A stretch of DNA of 64,000 nucleotides from Toxoplasma gondii ME49. Taxonomy: Eukaryota > Apicomplexa > Conoidasida > Eucoccidiorida > Sarcocystidae. The notes under the pieces were generated by a model. It did not search any database. It was not told the origin of the DNA and saw only the letters and a list, made by a program, of their open reading frames with translations. This document shows, one piece after another, positions 36,171 through 48,400 of the stretch. The first letter of the stretch is position 1, and each line of letters opens with the position of its first letter. Both the position numbers and the translations under genes were made by a program. The stretch spans positions 1,628,144 to 1,692,143 of the forward strand of contig NC_031480.1 of NCBI RefSeq assembly GCF_000006565.2, in the 5' to 3' direction.

Positions 36171-39100
36171 AGCCTAATTGAGTATCCTAGGTAACTGGCG
36201 ACCAAGGGCTGAGGCAACAACCACTCCACTTGTCTGGAATAGCAGCGAAGTTCTTCGATTCAATGTATCAGAGATCTCTGCGCTCCAGATGTGGTATTTC
36301 GGGTTCGCCAAACAACCACGTTGGAGTCAACTTTACGAATTCAACCCCCTTTTCCATCAAAAGAAGCTTCCACACTGGAATGCGATGGTGGTGTCTGCCT
36401 CCTCAACAACCCCCACCGTACTACGTAAGAGGCTGCCGCTGCAGCGTGCTCGTCCAACACCGCAGAAACTCACTGTCCACCAACAAGTTCCTCATATTTA
36501 GCTACTGATGCTGCCATACCCCTACAAAGCCCAGAACCACCGTGCCTGTTAATGGATCACCACAACTACCAGGGAATGCAAACTCTCATAAAATAGCCTC
36601 CGTAGTACCTGAGGAGCTGGACGGGTACGGACCCGGCGGCGTGCACGGCACATCCTCAGCTGCAACGGAAGACCGGAGTTACCACCTCTTCAAGAACTGC
36701 TAAATCAGTTTCTTACATGTAAACCCGGAATCTAGGTCATTGTTAATGAATGTATTTGCAGGGGGCACGGCAGGCAGACAGCGATCGCCAAACGCTTCCG
36801 ATCTGCATTTCGTGCAGCCACCTTGCACCGTTCACAAAGCGTCCTGCGTTCATCCGTAGCTGCTTTTTCACCAACGATTTTCTTTCGCCTGGAGCCCCTG
36901 CCCTAGGTTTTGTTCCTACTTTCTTTCGGAGGTCCGACGAATGCAGTTACGGTTATAAATATATAGATATATGTATATATATATATATATGTATATGTGC
37001 AGGTATACATATTGCACTCCCCGCCACACTGTGTGCACAGGTCCAGTTGGAGATTTGTTGTCCGTTGGAGCAAATGTTGCGTAAATTCGAAGAACTACAC
37101 GGAGCTTTCGCTGGCGCGAGCGTGGCTCTGCCCACAAACCGTGGACCGACGCTTCTCTTCTTCGTTTGATTAAGATCAGGCCTGTGCATGAGAAATTCTT
37201 CCCTTTTGGAACGGCAGGAAGGGCGACAGTGGCGCCCCCATCGTGAAGCAGGGTGGCAGCTTCAGTGCATGCGCCAGGCGGTAGGCAAGACATAACCGAC
37301 AGCTGCAGAGCGCTCGTCTCGCATGTGGAACAGAGTATTGGACGAAGGGGTTCCCAAGCAACATCAGCATCACAAGGATCGCCAGCCATGGGTGTGACAG
37401 CGAACAGCGTTATGCCAGTCCCCCCGTGTTCGCGGAAAAGACTACGCAGAACGCCGATGATAGAAAGCTACACGCAACTGTAGGGGGCCATGTTTCCTGC
37501 GCGTTTCCGCGGCTGTTGACTTTTCTTCTGAGCCGGGAAGAGTGAACGGAACGGCTGGTTTTGAGATTGTCCGTGGTTAGGTACCGATTTTCTGTTTCGG
37601 AAACTCTGAAGACAGAAACTCCGAATCACCATTTGGGCTGCGTGCAACAGTGGCAGCGTGTCCCCCCGTGGCGTTCTGGAGTGCGGTCCCCGAGTTGCGT
37701 TCCCGCGATCTTTCGAATTTTGCATCCCCTCCAATTTCCACCCAGTCCTGCGCGTGCGAGCCGCCCACCGGTGTGTCTCCTGAACACTTTTTCCTTTTCC
37801 GGTTTCCTGGCTTTCCCTGGCCGACATTTCTCCGACGAACCCGCCCCTTCCGCCCGCGGTGAGTGCCGTGCCACGTGAATTTTCAACGGTGAAGAATCAC
37901 TGAGAGAACGTTACCGATCTTCGAAACATCAGTGGCGCCAGAGTCATCCTTCCTCTTAATGTAGTTCTACAGATTTTGCGGCAACATCACTCGTCTCCCC
38001 AGCGTTGCACTTCCGCGCATTGCTTTCCGTTCTGCCAAGGAGGCCGGGTCTTCCTCCCCCCTTGTACCAGTCTCTCGCTGCTGTCGGGATTGATGAGAAC
38101 CTGCTGTTCATTCGTCACATTCTAGCAGTGGAAGGGTTTGCTTTTTTCACACTCTCGTAAAGGACCCGCAGAGAGACGCCCTGGAGTGTCTCCTCAGAAA
38201 GACCTCCGGGGACACAAGCTGCTTCCTGTTGGTCGACGGTAGCTGCCACCTCGCGCTTTTTGTCAGGTTTTTTGGGAACAGGACACTCCATCAGACCGCC
38301 TTTTCACCTGACCAGTCCTTTTCTTCAAGTGATTTGAGGGAAAAGGCGGCAGATTCTCTTTTCTTAGCGTTGTCTTACGCCGGCGTCCGTCCCTGTGGCC
38401 TCTTCCCAGTTTTTCTCCCCCCCTTGTCTCGAGTCACCTCCTTCTCAAAGTATTTTTCGTGGGAACCCTTGGCTGCCTTCAGCGTCTTCCGCGTAGCTCC
38501 TCTGCTTCCTCTTCTGTACTAGTCTTTTCCATCCGCGCGAAATTCTCGCCTCGGAGCCCCGCACCTCCCCCCCGGTTGACGGGTCGAGTGACCGTCGGAA
38601 CTAAGGTTTCGTTCTCGAACAGCAGACCCCGTTTTTCAGAGGTTTCTTTCGGGCAGACGAGCTCACAAAACGGCTGGCCTCGCACACATTACCTGCCCCT
38701 CTCTGCACTCCACCTTGCTGTAGTAAAAGCGACTGTGTAGGGTGTACCACTCAAAAAATTGTTTTTTTTTCGGGAGCAAGAACGACCCGCAAAGCCGGGC
38801 GTCCTTCAGCAGCGGCGTTTCCTTTCTGCTTTCATCCAGAGACCGAGATGCTTTTGGGACATCTTGGTCGCTTTCTCGGTCCACTTTGGTCGCCCAAGCG
38901 TTTCTTTGTTTTTCAGAGAAACCGGAGAAAAGTCGCGTGAACAGTCCTTTTGGATGTAGGCAGGAACTCGCGGCGACGACCGTGCAGCTCGAGTTCCTCA
39001 TTCCACGAGAGTTGGCTTCCTTTGGCGTGGAGAGCTGTTGAATCTGTGCCTCGCGCCTCCCGGAAACTCCAGGGGGAAGGCGACGAGCAGAGTTTTTGTA

Positions 39101-39268
39101 GAAAGGAGTTGTCTTGGATTTCGCGACAGGGACAGGACGTCTGTCAGCAGCGCAATCCGTGAGCGAGTCTCGGTGCACAGACAGACCCGCGTGGACTTTC
39201 GGGTGGAGAGATCACGGAGTCCAGCGAGTGTCTCCTCTTCTTCGTTCTTTCTTACCGCCTTCCGGAAA
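36171..39268. other. Upstream region of CRK2
   Basis: About 3 kb before the CRK2 start. From 37.5 kb on it is C/T-rich and probably includes a long CRK2 5' UTR. Contains a TA/TATG tract (next entry), an open frame without ATG at 36509-36704 ending in a stop, and a minus-strand ATG frame at 37389-36916 that runs into the TA tract. None of these has family support. Confidence 0.45.
36958..37010. repeat. TA/TATG simple repeat
   Basis: Imperfect TATA / TATG alternation about 2.3 kb upstream of the CRK2 start codon. Confidence 0.85.
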
Positions 39269-42200
39269 ATGGAGAAGTATCAGAAGCTGGAAAAAATAGG
39301 CGAGGGGACGTACGGAGTCGTGTACAAGGCGCAGGACCACTCGGGTGAAATTTCTGCTTTGAAGAAGATTCGCCTCGAAGCAGAAGATGAAGGCATTCCT
39401 TCGACAGGTATGTCTTACGAGTTTGGAACGGAGATCTGCGCCTCCTGTGTAACAAATTCGTGTTCTGTAGTGACACCCCCGATTCACTGGCAGGAGAAAG
39501 CGTTTTTCTTCTTCCACATTCTCCTCCACATGTGGCTGGAGGTCTAGGTTTCAGACAACGTTTTTCCATGCCGGTGTGCCAGCATCATTTGAGAGGTGTG
39601 TGCATGCTGCGACGTCTGATGGGAGAAGTCTCCCGCGCATGCGGTTGCGGATTGCGTGTCTGATTCAACTGGATCATTCTTTGTACACTTGACTTTTGGT
39701 GCGATGGAACTCTCACGCCCGACAGAGAGCTCTTACACTCGCGGCAACCGCATTTTGCTTCTGGATCTGCGGCTTTTCTGGACTCAGCGATTCGAGAAAT
39801 TTCTCTGCTCAAGGAGCTCCACCATCCAAACATCGTTCGCTTGCGGGATGTGATCCACACGGATCGACGCCTCACTCTTGTCTTTGAGTATTTGGACCAG
39901 GACCTGAAGAAGCTTCTTGACGTCTGCGACGGTAGGTTTCTTTTTCTGCGCGTTCGAATTCTTTCAGTCCTCACATGAACATGCGGTATTCTCCACACTG
40001 CATCATTTTTCGATGTTCCTGACCGCTTTCCCTCTCCTTGCCTGCTAGTCGAGCGTACGTGAGGTGACTTGTAGACGCAGAAGCAGGTGGGCACCGTGAG
40101 TGAATTCATTGCTCATCAAGGTAATATGGGGTCCTTCTCGGCAGTGTGCAGTTTGCTGCGCACATTCCTGAGTATCTGAACAGTCGATTTCGAGTCTTTC
40201 CTGATCCTCGTCTCTGAATTTCTCCCGTCACTCTCTACGAACACAGCCTCTCGGTTTGCCGCCTGTCCTGGCGCGCCTTCGGGTGTATATACAGGCCAGG
40301 TATCGCTGTTTTTCGGTGTTGTCCGGATTCCGACGAGAGTTGAGTTCCACTGTGGGCAATTTCTGCGTCAGGGGGTTTGGAGCCGAGCACGACCAAGTCC
40401 TTCCTGTTCCAGCTGCTATGTGGAATTGCGTACTGCCACGAGCATCGCGTTTTGCATCGCGACTTGAAGCCTCAGAACTTGTTGATCAACCGCGAAGGCG
40501 CTCTGAAACTTGCAGATTTTGGACTCGCACGGTGCGTGGGAACCTGACTCGAAAGCACGCGAAAAGAAGAGACATCTGCTGCTTTTGCGAGCCTTACAGA
40601 TCGTTGTGCGCGCCTTGGTTCTCTGTATTTGTGTCGGTGGGCCGAGGCAGATTCGCATACATTCATCATTCTGATATGCCGTTATTTGGAGGCTGCAAGA
40701 CAGAGCCGGTACTCAGTGCGACTGTGGATCGACCCGTGGGTCTCGCGCTCGAGGCTCCATAGTAGCTGTCGTGGACGGACACAGACCCGTGTAGAGTTGC
40801 AAGTTGTACTCGTTACCATGTCCTTTAGACAGAGCCCGCGTCAAGGATACGAAGACCGTATTTCGACTGTCCACTGGAGTCACCGAAGTAGAAATATATA
40901 TATATATATATATATGCGCGTACCTTTGTTGCCAGAAAGCTATGGAGATGCATCGACTTGTGTGGCTGGAGGACTCTCAACGTGAGCGAGAGAAGCGGAA
41001 GTCAGGGGAACGACGAGTTTCGTACGAGTGCTGCTCTTTCATTTTCCACTTTGGCTTCTGTACAGCATTTGTGCGAGAGCCCGTGGTGTGACGGTTTTTC
41101 GGGAACTCGCTGTTGCACCTGTGTCCTGGGACTCTTTTTCGAGCGACGCTGGCTCGTTTTGGGGTGAGGAAGAACGCGTCAGGAGTCGACTTCTTCCTCG
41201 ACTCTTCTGCTGTCCACTCAGCGCCTTTGGCATCCCCGTCCGCAGCTACACCCACGAGGTCGTTACCCTGTGGTACAGAGCTCCCGACGTTCTCATGGGT
41301 TCCAAGACCTACTCCACGCCTGTAGACATTTGGAGTGTCGGCTGCATTTTCGCAGGTGAGCTTCAGTGATCGCAGGAACGATCGTCGGTGGGTGTAAATT
41401 TGCGAGAACTGCCAAGGCGATGAATTTCCTTTGGAACGTCTTGCGCGGTGAACACACATGCGGTGGATTTCGCAGTCCCGTTAGGCCGGAAGAAGCAAAG
41501 CGACTCGCGCTTGAAATCGCTCTTTGGAAAATCCGACGGTCCACGTCATGAGAGCCGTGTGTGAATTGATGGTGCATTGTCCCTGAGCCGTGCTGTGTCC
41601 TGTGTTGCGTACGAACGCGAAGAGTTGCCTGTGGCTGCGGTGAACAAGCGTCATGCAGAAGGCGGGATGAGTCCTTTGTGAGTACGTGACTCGCCGTTCC
41701 TCGACCTTGCTGTCGCGCTGTCTCCCTCCAAGCCGAGGCGTATGCTCCGTTTTCAGTGCAGCGCCTTTCCCTTGCTCGCTGCTGGTGCAACGATCTCCAC
41801 TTGGGTGCCCAGGGCGGAGACCCGCGTTCAGTGTCTGTACACCAGACTGCATCTCGACTTTGGGTGTGGATTCCGGTTCTAAAATCGTCGCGGCATTGCG
41901 CTTTTCCGCAACTTTTTCTCTGCGTAGAAATGGTGAACGGCCGTCCCCTTTTCCCCGGAACGGGCAACGAAGACCAGCTGATGAAGATCTTCAAAGTTCT
42001 CGGCACTCCTCAGGTGTCGGAGCATCCGCAACTCGCTGAGCTGCCACACTGGAACCGCGATTTTCCTCAGTTTCCGCCTCTGCCGTGGGATCAAGTGGTA
42101 AGAGTTTCGCAGCGATTTCCTCTGGGACAGCGTGGGGGAGAGAAACGGGAACGCGCTGTGTAGTTGCACATCTTGCATGCGTCGGAAGCAAGGGCGGGAT

Positions 42201-42725
42201 AAGGCGCAGCGTCTTCGGTCTCGAACGGAGAAATCGTCACCGTTCAACCTCAAAAAACCGTGTATTTGTCTGTTCGACTCTACGCCTTTCTTATAGAACC
42301 GCGGCGTCCACCGTGGTGAAGGACGTAGACACATTTTCTCTCTAGCATGCAGAACTTTTCTCCAGGAGTTCATGGCGTGGCGGGAACCAGCTCGAATCAC
42401 AGGTGGTGAACCTAGATTCGTGAGGAGTTCACAAGCCCCACCAAACGGCCAGTCTGTAGTGGAATTCCTCTCGGAGAACATACGCGGTGTGAAAGAGAAC
42501 ATATGAGTGTCGTAGAAGGCTGGACTCAAACTTTTCAGACACCGCACTGTGTGGGTGTATTGGTGTCAGGTGCCAAAGCTCGACCCTCTAGGGACGGATC
42601 TGCTGTCGCGGATGCTACGCTTCGACAGCAACCAGCGAATCTCTGCGCGCCAGGCGATGCAGCATCCTTATTTCTCAGATTTAGCAGACAACATCAAGCG
42701 CCTTGCTACTTTCAGGGGCGAATAA
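39269..42725 (+). CDS. CRK2: CRK2, CDC2/CDK1-type cyclin-dependent kinase
   Basis: Ser/Thr kinase that with a cyclin partner drives cell-cycle transitions. Six exons: 39269-39407, 39788-39931, 40372-40531, 41222-41355, 41928-42097, 42570-42725; phases agree and give exactly 300 aa, the normal CDK length. Seen: glycine loop [11 protein letters not shown] with inhibitory T14/Y15, ATP lysine in ALKKI, cyclin-binding PSTAIRE helix intact (split by intron 1), gatekeeper region [12 protein letters not shown], catalytic [15 protein letters not shown]-loop with the activating threonine in [14 protein letters not shown], and the CDK insert before [11 protein letters not shown]. The ATG has the context GGAAAATGGA. 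No residue expected for activity is missing. Named from its closeness to the coccidian PSTAIRE kinase called CRK2 (older name TPK2). Confidence 0.95.
40894..40915. repeat. (AT)11 microsatellite in CRK2 intron 3
   Basis: Uninterrupted AT tract between exons 3 and 4 of the kinase gene; candidate length-polymorphic marker. Confidence 0.95.
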
Positions 42726-43406
42726 GTGGCGAGTGTTGATTGGAGCCCACGGCATTGTCGAAGGCTGCTGGGCGGTGGAGGGATACAGCGCAATTGTGCT
42801 CCGATATCTTCATATATTTAAAATAATATATAATATCTGTTCACACGCGCGTTCTTTGGCGTGGCGAGTCACGCCTTGAGAAGCCTGGGAGGCAGACAGT
42901 GGAACGAACCACTTTTTTTTCTTGGATCTCGGCGTTTGAGGTCGGGGGAAGCGTTTGCAAAAACACTCGACTCGGAGTGCGGTCATCACCGCTTCTCCGC
43001 ATGACGAGGAGCGCTGGGATATCCCTTCCTGTGTCCTGCCTCCTTTGGAACGCGCATCCATGTTTCGTCGCTTTTTGAGGCTTCGCGGATCTGCGTTTAC
43101 CTCTGCACGCGTATTTGTCTGCGTACATGTGTCTCCTGGCATATGTATATATATATATTTATAGATATATATGCATGTATAAGGGTACACGGTGGAATGG
43201 TGTGAAGATAGTCTGCTGTTGAGTACGAGGTTGGGAAGAGTGTGTCAGTCCCCGTGGTTTTTCCGTGTTTTTCTCGGTCTCGATGTTCCGGACGAGTTCA
43301 CTTTCGACTACTCATGTAGACAAGAACGCGAGTTCGAGCGAGAACTCTCAAATGAGACACGAAACGCGAGTAGCCATGGTGCAGAGCGATGCGTGGAAGA
43401 GCCTTC

Positions 43407-43460
43407 GTGCATGCGTACGTACATCTGCGTGCATGCGTACGTACATCTGCGTGCATGCGT
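43407..43460. repeat. 22-bp tandem repeat carrying TGCATGC motifs
   Basis: Two perfect 22-bp units (43407-43428, 43429-43450) and a 10-bp partial third unit. Each unit holds GTGCATGC and the palindromic GTACGTAC. TGCATGC cores are at 43408, 43430 and 43452. TGCATGC is a known over-represented promoter motif in Toxoplasma and an ApiAP2-type binding sequence in apicomplexans. Confidence 0.9.
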
Positions 43461-45232
43461 CGTTTCTGTTCGGGATGTGGGAATTCTTTTGTTTTCTCTG
43501 TCACGCAAGGGAACATTTCTGTCGACAGGGGTTGGAGCAGCAGAGGTGATGTTTCTGTGGGAAGTGGAGGTTTGCAGGCTCGTCGCGTAGGCGCGTCGTC
43601 CCTGTATGCACGTGGCTCTGTGTGTGTATCTCTTCGTGTTCGCAGACTGGAGCGTGTGTGTAGAGTTCTGTGTGTACATTGCGTAGGTAGATATATAAGT
43701 TTGGCGCTCGAATGCACGGGGGAAACGCTTAGGCGTTGCTGTTTTTTCATTCTTTGCCGCGCTCACGCGTCTCAGTGAGTTTCGGGATCTTCGATGCTCC
43801 ATCCCTTCAGACGCAAAACGCGTCAAGGGCCCCGAATTTTGGCGATTCCTCACTGAGTCGTTCTTCTCGCATTTTTCTCTCTCGCTCGACACGTTCTTGT
43901 CTTACCGGTTCCTCGCCGAGAAACCTCACATGTTCCTCCCGTCTTTTCCCTGTCTCACCGGAAAGGCGAAGCTGAAAATCGGCAAAGCAATGAATTGTAC
44001 AGGGGCGCGCCTTTCTTCGTTACCACGGCAATCGTGTCCCGACTTCTCGAAATGCCTTGTTCCGTTGCCCCCCACTGTGAGCAACAGTGACTTTGTAGTG
44101 CCCGCGAAGCCGCGGGAATGTACCAGCTTGGCTATTTTCTGTGCAAATATTTCCTCTCACGCAAAGCTGTCGCAGTCTCTGTCCAGTTTCTCTACAAGCC
44201 TTTATTCGAACGCGTAACCGTGTGTGGGTTCGGATGTAAAACGCGCATTCATATATATGTTCATAAATGTGAACGTATAGATCCTCATCCCCACCCGTCC
44301 GTCGGCCTCCGCTCTCCCCTGCGTATGAGTAATGTAACAACTTTCCGCATCTTGCGGTGCCGTGTTTGTTAGTCGTTTTCCGTAGCACCTTCACTTGTGC
44401 ATTAATTGGTGATCATGCTATTTTTTCAGCAGACTGGGAGCCTTTTGACTCAGCCGACTGCTTTTGTTCTGTCGGCGAACACTTAAAGAACTCCGTTACT
44501 TGTTGCATGTTCTTCCTGACCGAAGAACCGGGACTAACACAGTTCGTTGCGAATCCACTGGTGACGAAAAAACCGGTCAGCAACGCACATATTCGACCTC
44601 TCGCATTCAGAAATACACACGGGGGCTCATTTTAGTGTACCTAGTTTTGCAAATGTACGCATATATATATATATATATGTAAACATCCGTTGTTTCCGAG
44701 CAGGCTTTTTTAGCATGGACATTAGTGACTGAGTCTCTTCCTGTAACGATGCGACACTATCCAAAGTCGCAGTCTGGCACATTTCTGAATGAATATGAAT
44801 AAACGTTTTTGCATGTATTCACATATCTCTTTCTCGTATGACTATTGCGAAAAGATTTTGGATCGAGTGCGCGCCGCAAGTCACGCGTATCAGCATCCAC
44901 TCTGGAACACATGTTCGCAGGGCTCATTCCACATACCAGCTTGTACCTTTGCGGTTCTAGATCATGTAAATGGACGTTTTTACGGATGTTCTCGTACCGA
45001 TGTAAGGGTAAGTGTGTTTTCGTCTGGTGTGCTTGGTCGCTGGCATCCACACCAAGACGAGCATCCAGTTTTCGTTTTGCCATGCATTAAAGTGAAGCAG
45101 CCCCTCACGTCTCGTGCTTCAAGCGAAGGGCCGGACGATCCCGTGCTGTCAGACGGAAAGAGTCCCCGGAGGAGAAATTTCCCCGAACGTTGGTCCACGC
45201 CTTTCGTGCGCAATTAGACATTCACATTGCAG

Positions 45233-45320
45233 ACTGAGAAGTACTAGCTTCACAAGAGACGCCATTTTGGAAACAATGATAGAACAAGTGAAGCAGAAGA
45301 TGGAGGACAAAGCAGATTAA
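45233..45320 (+). CDS. Possible last exon of a small unidentified gene
   Basis: After an acceptor-like TTCACATTGCAG, a frame runs LRSTSFTRDAILETMIEQVK and ends KMEDKAD before a TAA. The composition looks like a charged amphipathic helix rather than random sequence. I could not find upstream exons in matching phase, so the gene start and product are unknown. May be chance. Confidence 0.25.
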
Positions 45321-45424
45321 TCTCTCTTCTGCAACTGTGAAACAGTAGATGGGGACACGTACAAGTACAGATACACACGAACATGCCATGCAATCGTTTG
45401 CTCCTCATCGCTTTTCGCTTCCCG

Positions 45425-48400
45425 TTAAGTGGGGGCACTCACATTCAGAAGACTCGTATGCGAGGCACTCCCTGGCGTGTTGGATCTGTCAGCCCACGCG
45501 GCGATTATCGGCTTCCACCAGAACCATGAGCTCCGCGACCAGCGTTTTGTTTGGACCACCTGCAGACCTTTCTCTTCCTCATCGAACTGTCTTTCATTCT
45601 CTGCATCTGTATCGTTTCCCTTGCAGCCCCTTCTCACTGGGTCGCTGGAGTGCGTTTGTCTCTCTTTCCCCGTACATGCCAAATCAGCTGGGATTTTTCT
45701 ATGTAGCGACATCGCGTTGGCACTGCTTTTATCTTCCACCGGATGGGGTATCCGTTGTCGACAATTGCCGGCGGCGGAAGGGGGGATATGTCTACGGGCT
45801 CTTTTAAACCATCGAGAGCAGCACACTGTGGCGTCCTGCAACTCGTTTCTCTCCACAGCGAGAGATCTACTGCTGCCGACGGGTGCTGTCACAAGAGCAG
45901 AATAATTCCTTTCTTTTTCGGAATTGGTGGAAATTGACGAAATGCTTCCCCCCAAGTCATCTTGGCAGAATCCACCTGAAGCCAAACGAAGTGGCGGTTC
46001 CCGTGGCTGAGCGTGTGCACAACCGACGAAAGAAGCATCTGGACAAGAAGCATGAGGCCGAAGACAGGAGCGAGGAGTGCTCTCTGCGCTACCGGGAGAC
46101 GAAGACGACCAGTCGCTGGAATCCGCTTCGGTTTCGTCTGGCGACGACGAAGAAGAAAACTCGAGGAAGAGAGGCGCAGTAAGCAATTTCCACGGGGTAC
46201 ATACAACTGCAGACCATCGCCCAAGACTCCAGGCGTTTTCCTCAAAGTTGGCGTTTCCCCCCTCAATTGCCTCTGCTTGTGAACGGAGACGCGCCCCATT
46301 CGGAGCGATGTTTTCTATGTCTTTCCCGCAGTATTTGCCGTCATTTTTGCCTTCGTTTTGACAACCACGCAGCTGTGTCTCTCGCTCAAACAAGCACGCA
46401 TCTGCATCCTGTAAAGGTAACGACTGCCTGTTCCTGACGAAGAATGCCGCTTTGCGAATCAAAGAGTCGGTCACGCTGGTGTCTATCGGAGAGCAACCAG
46501 AGGAAGACAAAATACAGCTCTGTCCTCCTAGGTGTACACACGACGAATGCGAAAAACAGTACCGTTTTGATTCGGTTATTGCTTCACTGAGGATACTACC
46601 GCTTGTCTGCATTGGGGGGTTTTCGTGGTTGTCTGAAGAACAACTGTCCTGACCTTGAGCATCGCCTGTCCATGTTTTCCAGTTGATAGCTGGAAAATCC
46701 TTTTGACTTGCGGATTGTCGCAAAAAACAACTTGTGCTAGATTCTACCGACTCTGCAATATTTGCCGCAATGCGCGTTGTCTCCTTCCACTCGCGAACAC
46801 GCCGAAAAAGTTTTTCTTCCATGTTTTCATAGGGAATTCGAAAACGTCGTCCCCACTCGGCCTTTTTTGGGTGGCTCCAACTGCACACTACCGGATCTGT
46901 AACAGGGCTTTGCCGTTCGTCTTCCCCATAGGCTGTTGGAGCCCTGAGGTTGCGCCGAGCCTTGATTTCAGAACGTAACTTCACTGTGTGCCGTTGAGAA
47001 TTTCTAGCAAGGGTCTTACCATACGTGGGACCACCGCTATTCTCACTAACCGGACCGTTACTGTTGAGCTGGCTCGTAGCGGTGTGAACAGACGTTCGAC
47101 TTTTGTGAGTAGTTTCCTTACTCCTAGTACCAGCACAAAAGTTTTGGGGCAGTTTAAGGTTATCCCCAACAATACTGTGACTACTAGCGTAATGAGTTTC
47201 ATTAACAACTTCAACTCTAGAACTGTTTGAACGCCCGGGCACTTCGACTGCCGAAGCTGGGATTCCACCTTGATGTTGACACCTGTGAGAGAGAGTCGCT
47301 TTGCTTCCTTTGTCGTCCTGTTGGCTAGGGTCATTTTTCGCCGAAGCGCAGAAAAATCTTGACTGCTGCAGAGCCTCGTACTCTGTGTCCCACCGGTCGG
47401 AGGGAAAGTCGTCGAAATCAGTTGGGAGAGGAGACTCCGCAGGCGTGTAGAGAACGCCCCTGCCCTGGTGGCACTCCGAAACTCGCCTGCTCACTGTGTC
47501 TACCGTGCTACAACTATCGCAGCTGATGTGACACGAGAGGCATCCGGAATTCTCTCCCTTTTCCCGGAGATTCTTTTTGCCGACGGAAGCCGCTCTAGAC
47601 ACAGGTACCGCTGATGGCCAAACGGAATTTCTCCCTGCACAGGACATTCTCTCAGATGCACTTTCCTTGCTTCGACCTTCGATAGTGTGTCCTCCATATG
47701 ATCGGTGCCCCGACTGCGACAGGCTGCAAGGAGGGGATACGCATGTGTTCAGACAACCAGAGGATTTTAAAGGAAATTCTGTACCCATTTCCGAAATTTT
47801 TGTTACGTAGTTTATGCCTTCTGAGTGACCACGACGTGGCAACGCCATTTCCTTGCTCAGAAACCTCATGGAACAGTCGACGGCCATTGCTGTACCTTGT
47901 GTACCGATCACCTGCCTCGCATTTGGGGATGAAGATACAGGAAATAATATCACTTCTGCAGTGGCAGCATGATTCCTATATGGCCTGGATATTCTTTTGT
48001 CTCTCAATTCTTCTGCCGATCTGCTGCGTCCATTGAGAGCACTCCATCCTAGCTCCTCCATGTGGGAGCGCCGGTGCTCAGAACACACTGAAGTTGGACA
48101 TGCGCGCTTTTCCAGGAGATCGAATTCTTGTAATTGTTCACTTTTCGTCGGAAGGGGATGTGGTGCGACGCTCTCTACTACGGAAACAAATCGGTCCTCC
48201 TCTCTCGCTGTGGAGGGGATCGTATGTTTCGTCGCAACCAAAGTAGACTGGAAAGAAGCTGGTGACTCTTGATTTCCTCGAACCGTCCCATCAGGAGAGA
48301 AACTGGACTCCCCATGCACCTTGTCTGCATCGTTTTCTTCTGGCTCTAACCTTGTAACACGACAAGTGGCCTGTTGCGCCAGAATGGAGCTTTTTGTATC

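Larger units (their letters stand above)
42726..45424. other. Convergent intergenic region, CRK2 / low-complexity gene
   Basis: 3' UTR of CRK2 at the left. Holds TA tracts at about 43143-43165 and 44661-44680, the TGCATGC tandem repeat at 43407-43460, and a possible terminal coding exon at 45233-45320. No other gene is supported. Confidence 0.5.

Noticed and set aside
38229..39041. Several overlapping + strand frames before CRK2
   Set aside because: C/T-rich leader-like sequence with no family match; treated as CRK2 5' UTR.
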